A DNA stretch of 32,569 bases, from assembly GCA_016212935.1 (NCBI GenBank), contig JACRDE010000582.1, forward strand, positions 1 to 32,569, in the 5' to 3' direction. The notes under the pieces were generated by a model that did not search any database, had not been told where the DNA came from, and was given only the letters and a program-made list of their open reading frames with translations. Positions 1 to 7,492 of the stretch are shown here, one piece after another. The DNA comes from Desulfomonile tiedjei (GTDB lineage Bacteria; Desulfobacterota; Desulfomonilia; Desulfomonilales; Desulfomonilaceae). How positions within the stretch are numbered: the first letter of the stretch is position 1; every line of letters starts with the position of its first letter. A program made the translations under genes and the position numbers.

Positions 1-627
1 AAGAAGGGTTTCCCCGATTTTACTTCTTTGATGGAGGGTTAGTATAATCTGTATGTTGCGCCCGTTTGGTCGAGGCGTACAAGGCACTGCACTGCGCCTG
101 AGTTGCTCGACCAATAGTGTCACTTGACGCTTTTGATACAGCCCTGCCCGTAGCGCAATGTTGCGCTTCGGTGGTCCCTCTTGCTGTTCCGTTGCCATTG
201 CCCCTTCGGAGAACATACGTACAGGCCTTTTGTTGGCACTTTGCTCTCTTTCTGGCTCGGCTGCCGTAACGTTCGCCACTTCTTCAGCGCCAGTGAATTC
301 AAGGCCAAAACCAGCAAACCTGAGCGCCCGAGCTACGCCCAGTGTTTCCGCCAGCTCAATGAGGCACTCAGCCAGCCTTGAATCTCTCTGGTTGTTTGCA
401 GTGCCATACCCGACGAACCGGACTTTGTTCGTAACTGCGGAGCATTTGAAGATGGCGTACTGGCCGTCCCAACTCACCATCTCAGTTTGCAGGTTGAGGT
501 TTTGATTTTCTTCGTGTGCCAGCCTCAATCTGCCGCCGATTATAGGGAATACCCGTGTCTGCCATTCGTTGCCGACTTTTACTTTTCGGCTGACCAACTC
601 ATCTTCTCGGAATCCGTTTGCGCTCAT
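1..627 (-). CDS. Possible Rad52-like single-strand annealing protein, N-terminal part (runs off left edge)
   Basis: An open frame of 209 codons starts at the ATG complementary to 625-627 and reaches base 1 without a stop, so the gene is cut by the window edge. A good Shine-Dalgarno (AAAGGAG) lies just upstream. The first ~110 residues have a beta-rich segment followed by a helix ending in 'LGVARALRFAGFG' and 'TGAEEV'. That arrangement, a variable beta core then a helix with 'ARAL..AGFG', recalls phage and plasmid Rad52-like annealing proteins, which pair complementary single strands during recombination. Residues after ~130 are polar and probably flexible. The family match is by motif memory only; a plasmid replication accessory protein is an alternative. 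Its neighbour upstream in the same direction is the small YkvA-like gene, 43 nt away. Confidence 0.6.
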   Translation of the reverse strand, partial: MSANGFREDELVSRKVKVGNEWQTRVFPIIGGRLRLAHEENQNLNLQTEMVSWDGQYAIFKCSAVTNKVRFVGYGTANNQRDSRLAECLIELAETLGVARALRFAGFGLEFTGAEEVANVTAAEPEREQSANKRPVRMFSEGAMATEQQEGPPKRNIALRAGLYQKRQVTLLVEQLRRSAVPCTPRPNGRNIQIILTLHQRSKIGETLL

Positions 628-670
628 GGTTGTGCTCCTTTCTAGTTTGTTCTGTTTCTCAGTAGATTTA

Positions 671-835
671 TCAGCGCCTGCCTGCGCCCAATGCCACCGC
701 TCCTGCACCCACAGCCACAGCAGCGTCATCAACCCATCCCACGACAGGGATAACGTCAGGAATAAGGTCGATGGGGCTGAGGACATACAGTAGAGCCATA
801 ATCAGGATGAATGTGACGAATCCGTTGTCTCGCAT
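671..835 (-). CDS. Small YkvA/DUF1232-type membrane protein, 54 aa
   Basis: A 55-codon frame starts at the ATG complementary to 833-835, behind a strong GGAGG site. The product is almost entirely the DUF1232 (YkvA) signature: a hydrophobic helix (about residues 7-19) running into 'YVLSPIDLIPDVIPVVGWVD' and 'DAAVA', then a Gly/Ala-rich tail ending in two Arg. Family members are small inner-membrane proteins of unknown biochemical role, sometimes beside transporters or stress genes. At 54 residues this one is shorter than most and keeps only the motif hairpin. It reads toward the possible annealing gene and may share its transcript. The family call is confident; the function is unknown. Confidence 0.85.
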   Translation of the reverse strand: MRDNGFVTFILIMALLYVLSPIDLIPDVIPVVGWVDDAAVAVGAGAVALGAGRR

Positions 836-1496
836 ATGCGTGTCCTCCTTTTCTTTTGATCAGGTCTATCCTTCAGGATGACCCTCTTGTACCCTTAAAT
901 ATAATATGATTCTAATGGGATAATGATTGCTCTAGCGTTGGGTGCAGGCAAATGTTGGAATTTCACCCATGCTTGACCATTGCCCCGAGAAGTACGTCTC
1001 GGAGAATTTATCTGGCTAAGCCTCAGGGCATTTATCATCGGGACTTGCTTACTGTCAGTCGATATGGAATCGAACGGGAATCGAGGCAAGGAGTAGAACG
1101 GCTGAGCTCCTATAATTACAAGCAAAGGCTCTACTAGAGTTGTGATTCCTGCGAGTCGTGTCTCTGGAGCAGGACAAGCCTATGATCTCAAGATCTCTAA
1201 CGGTATGAATTTCCGGGCCCCAACATCAGAAGAGGTGGACAGAGGAGCGATACCACTCGGATCGAGTACTACATGAATATTTAGTAATTGGCGTGTCCTG
1301 GCATATCGTCCAGTCCCCTTCTGGAAAAAGTAGCTGAGCCATAAAGTTGAAGCATAGGAGCGGGGTTTCTTGCTTCTGCCAAGAGTCACGTCGGAAGACT
1401 CATGGCGGTGTCACATTACTACTACTGGGGCAACTCCTTGCAGTGCTTTTGTCCGCGTTGCAAGGAGTTGCCCCGCGAGTCTATAGCTTCTGCCAA
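836..1496. other. Intergenic stretch of about 660 nt, no convincing gene
   Basis: Frames of 60-80 codons occur on both strands, but none has a good ribosome site or protein-like composition. The AT-rich block at 894-925, read on the minus strand, includes TATTAT and may hold the promoter of the YkvA-like gene, but I see no good -35. A short palindrome (ATCCT-TC-AGGAT, 868-879) lies between that block and the gene. The only strong structure is the inverted repeat at 1427-1474. Confidence 0.6.
1427..1474. repeat. Perfect 16-bp inverted repeat (hairpin), possible terminator
   Basis: The arms at 1427-1442 (GGGGCAACTCCTTGCA) and 1459-1474 are exact reverse complements separated by a 16-nt spacer. 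The repeat lies 22 nt beyond the stop codon of the CNBD gene, where the terminator of the minus-strand operon would be expected. Neither strand has the T-tract of an intrinsic terminator, so it may instead protect the mRNA 3' end, or be a small mobile palindromic repeat. Confidence 0.7.
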
Positions 1497-1955
1497 TCAT
1501 CCATAAGATGGAGTAACTTCCTTGAGGCTACCTTCAGACAGAAAAGCTTCGTAGTTGTGGATCAATCTCTGGACGACGGCTCCAGCTAGCCTCTTGTAAA
1601 ACATCATGCCGCTTGCAGTATCCTTCTCGAATATTTTGTTCAGGCTTTCCTTTTTAATTTTTATTATTTTGCTGGAGGCTACACACTCAGCGGTGGCTGT
1701 ATAAGCAGGTCGATCAACCAAGCCGGTCCATCCAAATGCCTCTCCCGGAAGGTTGACCGTATAAGTGATCTCAGCCTTCGTCCCAATGAACAACCGAACT
1801 CTGCCCTCAACCAGGATGTAGAAGTACTGTGCAGGAGTGCCTGCCTCAAAAATGAGTTTTCCTGGTTCGTAGGTCTCTTCAATCATGATTTTGGAGATCT
1901 CGTTCGTGACCTCCGGTCCCAGATCCTTGAACAACTCCGCTTTCTGGATAATCAT
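1497..1955 (-). CDS. Cyclic-nucleotide-binding-domain protein without a DNA-binding domain (152 aa)
   Basis: The product is a single cNMP-binding beta-barrel of the Crp/Fnr type: 'FEAGTPAQYFYILVEGRVRL' (about residues 36-55), then 'LPGEAFGWTGLVDRPAYTAT', then a C-terminal helical part. The usual phosphate-binding cassette of cAMP receptors (GE-x-A-L...R-T/S-A) is altered to G-W-T-G-L-V-D-R-P, so the ligand may not be a cyclic nucleotide. There is no helix-turn-helix, so it is not a Crp-like transcription factor; a stand-alone sensor or regulatory subunit is more likely. It is the last gene of the minus operon, 66 nt after the ChrB-N-like gene. The fold is confident; ligand and partner are unknown. 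Confidence 0.88.
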   Translation of the reverse strand: MIIQKAELFKDLGPEVTNEISKIMIEETYEPGKLIFEAGTPAQYFYILVEGRVRLFIGTKAEITYTVNLPGEAFGWTGLVDRPAYTATAECVASSKIIKIKKESLNKIFEKDTASGMMFYKRLAGAVVQRLIHNYEAFLSEGSLKEVTPSYG

Positions 1956-2021
1956 AGGATTCTCCTTCCTTTGGAAACGACATTTGTACGATCTGGTTCA
2001 ATTCGACGGAATTCCGTCCAG

Positions 2022-2600
2022 TCATTCTTGAGGTTCAGATGGCTCCTTGCCGACGATTTTCCTCCTTTTCCGGTCCTTGAGCTGGCTGTGCTCATAGACT
2101 TTCAGCGCGAAATCCTGAAAAAGGGTTTCACAAGTCTTTATTTTTTCAGCAGCTGCCTTGCGCAAGGGTGCTTCCACGATGTCCCTTTTCTCCACCTTCT
2201 TCAGCCACTGCTTCAGTTTTTCAAGCTCCTCTTCGTTTTCTTCGACCTCAGCAAAAATGAAATTCTGCCTGTCGATCTCGAATTCTATTTCTTTTGCGTA
2301 GTCTTCACACTTGCCTATAATCTCTTTATATTCTTCATTTCTGGATTCCACAAAAGCCTTGCTTATACGCGCTTCCTGCTCTTTGTTTAAGACTTTGCCA
2401 TCGATGAGCAGACCCTCACCCTTCCAGTTTTCAATATCCTGTATGAGCTTTCTGACTTCACTGACTCGCTCGTTCGAATAAGGAAGGACCCACACTGATT
2501 GGTGATTAACCGCTCCGAGCTTCTTGACCTGCCTCCAAACGGAAACCCTGGCCCGTGATGGACGTGACGGAAGCGTATATGAAAAAAAGAGCCATCTCAT
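2022..2600 (-). CDS. ChrB N-terminal-domain-like protein (chromate-resistance regulator family)
   Basis: I place the start at the ATG complementary to 2598-2600 (MRWLFFSYTLPS...), giving 192 residues. A longer frame would begin inside the upstream MFS gene and adds 45 residues of non-protein-like sequence. The N-terminal ~75 residues carry the ChrB-N pattern: 'FFSYTLPSRPSRARVSVWRQ', then 'KLGAVNHQSVWVLP', then 'GEGLLIDG'. The rest is charged helix, about residues 85-190, with E/K-rich coiled-coil character. ChrB proteins regulate or assist chromate efflux in some proteobacteria; the C-terminal ChrB domain is absent here. The gene follows an MFS transporter, a pairing seen in other genomes, which suggests a role in controlling or supporting that transporter. 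Confidence 0.75.
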   Translation of the reverse strand: MRWLFFSYTLPSRPSRARVSVWRQVKKLGAVNHQSVWVLPYSNERVSEVRKLIQDIENWKGEGLLIDGKVLNKEQEARISKAFVESRNEEYKEIIGKCEDYAKEIEFEIDRQNFIFAEVEENEEELEKLKQWLKKVEKRDIVEAPLRKAAAEKIKTCETLFQDFALKVYEHSQLKDRKRRKIVGKEPSEPQE

Positions 2601-2658
2601 GTAACCATTGTTACCTGGAGTAACATGAGAGTCAATCGCAACTTTCTTCTGTGGTCGT

Positions 2659-3858
2659 TTAATCAGTGTTTCGTTTCCTTTTTGCCGCCAGCAGGATTGG
2701 GACGGAGATGAGTTGCGATGCCACAGAAAACACAATGAGGGTGCTCAGTGAAAAATCGTACAGGATGCCCATGAACGCACTTCCCACAAACCAAAACAAT
2801 CCGTAGCCTGTGTTAAACACACCGAAAGCAAAGCCGAGCCTGTTCGTGGGAACCATGCCGGCAATGGCGGCCCTCATTATGGATTCCTGGGCTCCCATGC
2901 CCACGCCCCATAATGCCATTCCCGCGAGTGCCCAATAAAATCCACCCATGAACACCAGCGGAGCAAAAAACGATGACAGCAAGATAGCTATGATCATTAC
3001 CGAAAAGCCCAGCCTGTCAAAGAGACGCCCCAAAAGGAGGGCGGCTAAGGCATCGACACCCATTGCCACCGCATAAAAGATTGGAATCCAGTAATCCGGA
3101 ACTGCGGACACTTTTTTGAAGTGATAGGCTACAAGAGGAAAGTCAGCGTATCCAGCAGCAACGCAGCCGATAGCAATCACGTAAAACCAATAAGTTTTCG
3201 GAAAGCCATCACTCTGCAACTTGACCGAAGCTGGTTCAAGATCTTGAGGATTCGGGTACAGCTTGTATGCAGTGAAAAGGACGCTCAGCGCAATAAGGGC
3301 AGGGATAAGCAATAATCCGAATCCCGACTGATAGTCACCTCTGAAATGGAAAACAGCAGCCACGACCAAGGGGCCGAGAACGGCTCCCATCTGGTCTAGA
3401 GCCTCATGTAGACCAAATCCCCAACCCCGCCCAATCTGGTCGGAAGCGCAGGAAAGCATCACGTCACGGGCAGGCGTTCTGACCGCTTTGCCCATTCTTT
3501 CCGCAACCATCAGGATAGCCGCAATTTCCCAGTGCCCAGCCAATGCCAAAAGAGGCACTGCCAACAGGTTCATGCCATAGCCCAAAAACACGATGGCCCA
3601 ATACTGCCTTGTTTTGTCAGCAAAATAGCCTGATGCCAGTCGCAAAGCATATCCTACTAGTTCCCCAAATCCGGCAAGCACTCCCACTACCGTTGCGCTT
3701 GCTCCCAATGTTGCCAAGAATGGTCCTGTTATGCTGCGGGCTCCCTCATATGTGAAATCCGAAAATAGACTGACCACCCCAATCAGGACTACGAACTTTG
3801 TTGCGGTCACCGGTGAAATGTCGCAGGATCGCCTTACTGCATGTAATTGTTTTTTCAT
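2659..3858 (-). CDS. MFS transporter (399 aa)
   Basis: This is a full-length major facilitator superfamily permease with about 11-12 hydrophobic segments and the internal two-fold layout. The cytoplasmic loop between TM2 and TM3 reads 'GYFADKTRQYW', a version of the MFS motif A (G-x-x-x-D-R/K-x-G-R-R/K), and it is repeated in the second half as 'GRLFDRLGF'. 'ERMGKAVRTPARDVMLSCAS' in the TM4-TM5 region is typical of one MFS subgroup found beside ChrB-N proteins. The substrate cannot be read from sequence; the ChrB-like neighbour hints at an oxyanion or metal-related compound. Its start lies only 4 nt after the last stop of the Pit frame, so the two are translationally linked. Confidence 0.9.
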   Translation of the reverse strand: MKKQLHAVRRSCDISPVTATKFVVLIGVVSLFSDFTYEGARSITGPFLATLGASATVVGVLAGFGELVGYALRLASGYFADKTRQYWAIVFLGYGMNLLAVPLLALAGHWEIAAILMVAERMGKAVRTPARDVMLSCASDQIGRGWGFGLHEALDQMGAVLGPLVVAAVFHFRGDYQSGFGLLLIPALIALSVLFTAYKLYPNPQDLEPASVKLQSDGFPKTYWFYVIAIGCVAAGYADFPLVAYHFKKVSAVPDYWIPIFYAVAMGVDALAALLLGRLFDRLGFSVMIIAILLSSFFAPLVFMGGFYWALAGMALWGVGMGAQESIMRAAIAGMVPTNRLGFAFGVFNTGYGLFWFVGSAFMGILYDFSLSTLIVFSVASQLISVPILLAAKRKRNTD

Positions 3859-3862
3859 GAGT

Positions 3863-4942
3863 TCATGATCTCCATGTAGGATGAAGCTCTTTGGCCGTAT
3901 TCCGAGTCATCTCGCTCAATGGATTTTCAGGACAAAAGAATATCTTGTAGAGCACGAATGAGACGATTCCTGCCACTATTGGTGTAAGAAACCATGAGAT
4001 CACGATTTCCTTCATGTCAACGGTTTTGATTCCTCTGGCTCCTCCCGCTCCGCCGACGCCTCAGATGAGAGCTTGGTTCATGGAAGTCGGGTAACCCATG
4101 AAAGCGCATGTGTGAGCGGTAATGCTCTGAGCCACTTTCGCTCCAACTCCCATGTTTAGATCCAGTTGCACAATCCCCTTGCCGACCTTTTCGAGAATCG
4201 GACGGCCCAAGGTCAAGGCTCTGACGGCAATAACGATGCCGCCGATGAACCCGGCCTGCATTTCAGTGGTGAGCTTGAGTCCGAAAAAAACGCCGACAGC
4301 GTTACCCGTGTTGTTCGCTCCCAAGGTGTACGCCGCGTAGCAGCATCCGACCACAAGAAAATATCCCAAGAACTTCTCGGCTCGTTGAGATCGGCCCTTC
4401 ATTATCCAGTCCGTCAGATGGGTAAATACATACCCCAGAATGGCCGCTACAATGGGTGTGGCCACCCACGTCACACACAAGAAGATGATAGTCGTCCCCC
4501 AGAAGACCGGAGCGCCCATGGCCAACGCTGAACCGACAACAGAGAAACAGGCCAACTGGGAGGTAGATACCGGCCATTTCGTCCAGGTATTTGCCGCGGT
4601 CACTACGGCTGCTGTAAACATCATGGTCATAGCACCGAGAGGGGTCATGTCCTCTCCTCTGATTATCCCGGTGCCAACGGTAGCGACCACATTGTGGCTT
4701 TCAAAGGTGGCGCCGAGCATGGCAAAGATTGCAATCAGGATGGTCGCTGTTATCGACTTTGGGTCTGTTTCCCGCGCTCGCACCTCCGAGACCAATACCT
4801 GTAATGAACTGAGAACCTGCTGTTCCGCGAAACCACTCCACAGCGCTTCCATATCACTGCCCATAGGCAATCGTGAGGTCTTCTTATGGGACTTCAACTG
4901 CATATCCCCTATTGAAACGTTGAAATGGTCCTTGATTGCCAT
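3863..4942 (-). pseudogene. Pit-family inorganic phosphate permease interrupted by one in-frame TGA
   Basis: The first 293 residues (4061-4942) form a Pit-type (PiT/PHO4) permease: a cytoplasmic N-terminus, then membrane segments with 'GATFESHNVVATVGTGII' and 'WPVSTSQLACFSVVGSALA' in the first repeat and 'GANNTGNAVGVFFG' with 'GYPTSMNQALI' in the second. The frame then meets TGA at 4063-4061, exactly where family members have Gly. It continues without another stop for 65 codons through a glycine-rich loop, a final hydrophobic helix (ISWFLTPIVAGIVSFVLY) and a polar tail, ending at 3863, 4 nt before the MFS start. One base change (GGA to TGA) or a sequencing error explains this. Pit proteins co-transport phosphate with H+ or Na+. 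The gene starts 10 nt after the metallophosphoesterase. Confidence 0.85.
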
Positions 4943-4952
4943 CGGGTAGGTC

Positions 4953-5498
4953 CTAATACCTCAGGTAATGCCCCTGTAACGTAACCGATGAATTGTGGGA
5001 GTTTCCTCGTAGAAGATCCATCCTCTCTCTGATTTCTGCAAACGCAATAGGACGAAAGTCCCAGCAATCCACACCACCATCTAGTCTTCCCGGTTTGGTA
5101 TAATCCAGCCCGTGGCAATGTCCATGTAGATGCCACGTTCCTCTATCCTGTCCAGGCCACCGTTTATGTGGGTGGTGTGCTAGCCAAAGATTTTGGCCCT
5201 GCACATCGATCGTCATAGACTCCGCGACTTCTACCCAATCCAACGAAAGAAGAGGAAAGGGGTCTGCATTGCCCCTAACTAGAATCTTGTTTCCATGCAG
5301 TTGTTTGAATATTGATAAGATTCCGAGCGAGTACCCGAAATCACCGAGATGGTAGACGGTGTCACGTTCACCCACAACCTTGTTCCAGTTCTGGATGAGG
5401 GCTTTGGTCATTTCTTCTATGCTAGGGAAAGGCCTTTTTCTGAGCTTCCTGTAGTTTTCACCAAAGTGGGTGTCAGCTGTGAAAAAGACATTTGTCAT
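4953..5498 (-). CDS. Calcineurin-like metallophosphoesterase (181 aa)
   Basis: The start is the ATG complementary to 5496-5498 (MTNVFFTADTHFGE), behind an AGGGGAAG site; the longer frame adds 47 residues with no family resemblance. All metallophosphoesterase blocks are present in order: 'FTADTHFGE' (D-x-H, near residues 6-14), 'YHLGDFGYS' (G-D), 'LVRGNADPF' (a GNAD variant of the usual GNHD), 'LWLAHHPHKRW' (metal-binding His) and 'HLHGHCHGL' (G-H-x-H). The enzyme should be a dinuclear-metal phosphodiesterase or phosphatase; single-domain members of this size often act on phosphodiesters or nucleotides. It heads the minus operon followed by a phosphate permease, which fits release and uptake of phosphate, though the substrate is unknown. 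Confidence 0.9.
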   Translation of the reverse strand: MTNVFFTADTHFGENYRKLRKRPFPSIEEMTKALIQNWNKVVGERDTVYHLGDFGYSLGILSIFKQLHGNKILVRGNADPFPLLSLDWVEVAESMTIDVQGQNLWLAHHPHKRWPGQDRGTWHLHGHCHGLDYTKPGRLDGGVDCWDFRPIAFAEIRERMDLLRGNSHNSSVTLQGHYLRY

Positions 5499-5700
5499 TC
5501 TCTTCCCCTTTCGAGAGTTACGCGACCAACGCTGCAAATAATGACTTTCTTCATGTAGGTGGTGACCATTCCATCGTTCTTGATAAGAAGCATGGCGGAC
5601 CGTAGCCGATGTAGTGCGAAATGCCTCTTCGGAGACCATTACCCCTAACGGGCCGTCCAGTCAAACTGCCCCAGTTGAACCCCACCCCCATCTCTTGGTC

Positions 5701-5925
5701 CTATTTTGGACAGAGAACGTACCCGTAGCAGACCCACCCGCGGGCCCGGCAACGGTCAGTCGTGGTTGTAACACACTGCCTTTCCCGTCCCACCACAGTG
5801 CCACCCTCACAACAAGTGCAGCACTGATTGCCATAGCTGCCATCCCAAGGAGCAGCTTGAGCCATGACTTCGGCGGGGGCCAAGATGGTCAGTATTGCCA
5901 AGATGACTGCCAGGATCGTTTCCAT
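5701..5925 (-). CDS. Small secreted cysteine-rich protein (74 aa)
   Basis: The start is the ATG complementary to 5923-5925, preceded by a near-perfect site (AAAAGGAGG); an in-frame ATG 33 nt earlier lacks one. The first ~21 residues (METILAVILAILTILAPAEV) form a signal peptide with a likely cleavage after MAQA. The mature ~52 residues contain 7 cysteines, including 'QCCTCCEGG', consistent with disulphides or metal binding in the periplasm. I do not recognise the family. It lies 165 nt downstream of the PLD-like nuclease on the same strand, and both products are exported, so they may share a transcript. Confidence 0.75.
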   Translation of the reverse strand: METILAVILAILTILAPAEVMAQAAPWDGSYGNQCCTCCEGGTVVGRERQCVTTTTDRCRARGWVCYGYVLCPK

Positions 5926-6090
5926 AAATACCTCCTTTTGTATACACGCGAGATCCACAAGAGCATACCACGGGTCCTCGACCTAATTTCAATGCATTCT
6001 TTGTCGTCCGTGACGGTAATGTTTTCCTCTTGGCGGTAGTAGCTTCACGCTTGCGGTAGCACTCAACTCCTCTCAGGGGCTTACCAATTA

Positions 6091-6630
6091 TCAGTTCCTC
6101 GCTTCGTATGGCTCGGAATGACCCTTGTGTCTCCGCCAGTTTGCCTCATATAGCTCCGTGAGTTCTTCAGACCTTAGAAAGATGATGTTCTCAGCGTTGC
6201 TCTCTTCGGCTGCCCTGGTGAAGTTGAACGATCCGGTAATCACCACGGCCCGATCAAGAATCATGACCTTGTCATGAGCGAGCGCATGATGCCCATCGAT
6301 GTACGTGGGTATTCCAGAATTCGCCAGGAAGGTTGCCGAAGTATACTTTTCAGCTCTTTGGCTCTTATCGAGAATCACTTCGATCTTCACGCCTCGCTTG
6401 TGTGCATCGACCAGCGCTTTAGCAATGGGAACAGAAGTGAATGAGTAGGCCTGGACCAGAATTTGGGACTTCGCGGATCGTATCTCACTGACAATCGCTG
6501 CGGCACAGCCGCCCTTCGGACTGAACAAGACCTTGGTGGGCGCGTTGTCCAAGATGAGATCAGCCGAGTAGGCAGGGGTACAGATTACGGCTACAAAGAG
6601 GACGAGTCTTGCTAACGCTCTGATTGTCAT
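6091..6630 (-). CDS. Exported phospholipase D-family nuclease (Nuc-like, 179 aa)
   Basis: The product has an N-terminal signal peptide (about residues 1-22, ending 'TPAYSA') and a single PLD domain. The catalytic HKD motif is 'HDKVMILDRAVVITGSFNFT' (H-x-K-x4-D, about residues 118-137), followed by 'AEESNAEN', as in the periplasmic EDTA-resistant endonuclease Nuc of plasmids. Enzymes of this type dimerise to form one active site and cut DNA or phosphodiesters without metal. Length (~180 aa) is normal for the family. The start has a GGTGGGAG site. A periplasmic nuclease could degrade incoming or free DNA; no DNA-uptake or conjugation genes are nearby. Confidence 0.9.
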   Translation of the reverse strand: MTIRALARLVLFVAVICTPAYSADLILDNAPTKVLFSPKGGCAAAIVSEIRSAKSQILVQAYSFTSVPIAKALVDAHKRGVKIEVILDKSQRAEKYTSATFLANSGIPTYIDGHHALAHDKVMILDRAVVITGSFNFTRAAEESNAENIIFLRSEELTELYEANWRRHKGHSEPYEARN

Positions 6631-6891
6631 GCTCCCACCTGTCCATCAGTTATTGATCCTTATCGAGATTGCACAGCGTTCCTGCTGCGAGTTCCGCGCT
6701 GGAGCCCTCCTCTCGGTTTCCTGGCGAGGCCCCTTCGTTCTTGGGAAAGACGCTCATGTGGACTGTCTAACTGTCATACTCCAGACCCGATCCTACGATC
6801 TCCGGCGATTCCAGGCGCAGGTCGAGGCCCATAGCGTCTGATTGACGCTTTTCGCGACCGCATCTCGTCGGTGGACTATCCTCGCGTAACT

Positions 6892-7038
6892 TCACCGCCA
6901 GATCGTCTTTAGAACGACGAAGGCGCAGAGGAACAAGGTCAGACACAAAAAGAAGAGCGAATAATGGCACAGTTCTCGCGCCATCTCTGTCTGACGCAGT
7001 TTCTTTCTCCATCCCTGAAGAAGATTCATCCTTACCAT
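6892..7038 (-). CDS. Small single-TM membrane protein (48 aa)
   Basis: A 49-codon frame starts at the ATG complementary to 7036-7038, exactly 7 nt after an ideal GGAGGAG site. The product has a basic amphipathic N-terminus (about residues 1-22, rich in R and K) followed by one strongly hydrophobic helix 'LFFLCLTLFLCAFVVL' (about residues 28-43) and a short basic end (KTIWR). This predicts a membrane protein with its basic N-terminus inside the cell. I do not recognise a family. The ribosome site and clean TM profile make it more credible than the overlapping frames in the same stretch. Confidence 0.55.
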   Translation of the reverse strand: MVRMNLLQGWRKKLRQTEMARELCHYSLFFLCLTLFLCAFVVLKTIWR

Positions 7039-7045
7039 CGGTCTA

Positions 7046-7052
7046 CTCCTCC
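7046..7052 (-). promoter_or_regulatory. Strong ribosome binding site for the 48-aa membrane protein
   Basis: GGAGGAG on the minus strand, 7 nt before the ATG at 7038. It is the main evidence that the small frame is translated. Confidence 0.6.
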
Positions 7053-7492
7053 GTAACGTTCCATCAGGTCGCTGTGGTCCTCAACCCGCACTGCCGATTC
7101 CGTTCCCGCGTCGAGAGGATTCGGCAATGCACCCCTCACACATGGTATACGATATTTGTCGCTGGAATCTTTCACAAGCTGGCCCTTTTTTCTCACCATC
7201 TTCGTTCATGGTTTACGGCCTCACGTTTCCGGCACTCGGCAAGTGCGTGCGGTCAGCTCCTGAGTTGTTCACGTGAGTCGCCTCCAGTCGAAAACGAGAG
7301 GTTATAGGACCGGTGCACCAGATCTGCCCTGGGTCTTTGACGCGATGCTCCATACAGCAACGGAGAGTCCCTGAAACACCCTGTTTAGTGACTGGGAATT
7401 CGCTCGGTCGGCGGACAGCTTCGCCTATGAAGCGACCGGCGCTCAAAGTGAGCCTTGTTCGCACAGCCATTGATTTCTTTGGCCAATTTCCA
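7053..7492. other. Intergenic stretch of about 440 nt, nothing recognised
   Basis: Frames up to 85 codons exist on both strands, but their products are compositionally unlike proteins and they lack ribosome sites. I see no clear terminator after the zinc-finger gene that ends at 7493 and no strong promoter for the small membrane gene. The shorter gap 6631-6891 is likewise empty as far as I can see. Confidence 0.5.

Noticed and set aside
158-505. 115-codon plus-strand frame at the left end
   Set aside because: It lies antisense to a longer, unbroken minus-strand frame with a good ribosome site and protein-like composition.
4061-4063. TGA in the Pit frame as a selenocysteine codon
   Set aside because: The expected residue is Gly, not Cys, no convincing SECIS-like hairpin follows, and Pit permeases are not known selenoproteins. 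Reassigned TGA is also unlikely because other genes here end in TGA.
5495-5593. 32-residue minus-strand frame before the metallophosphoesterase
   Set aside because: No ribosome site at its ATG and no recognisable features; probably untranslated leader.
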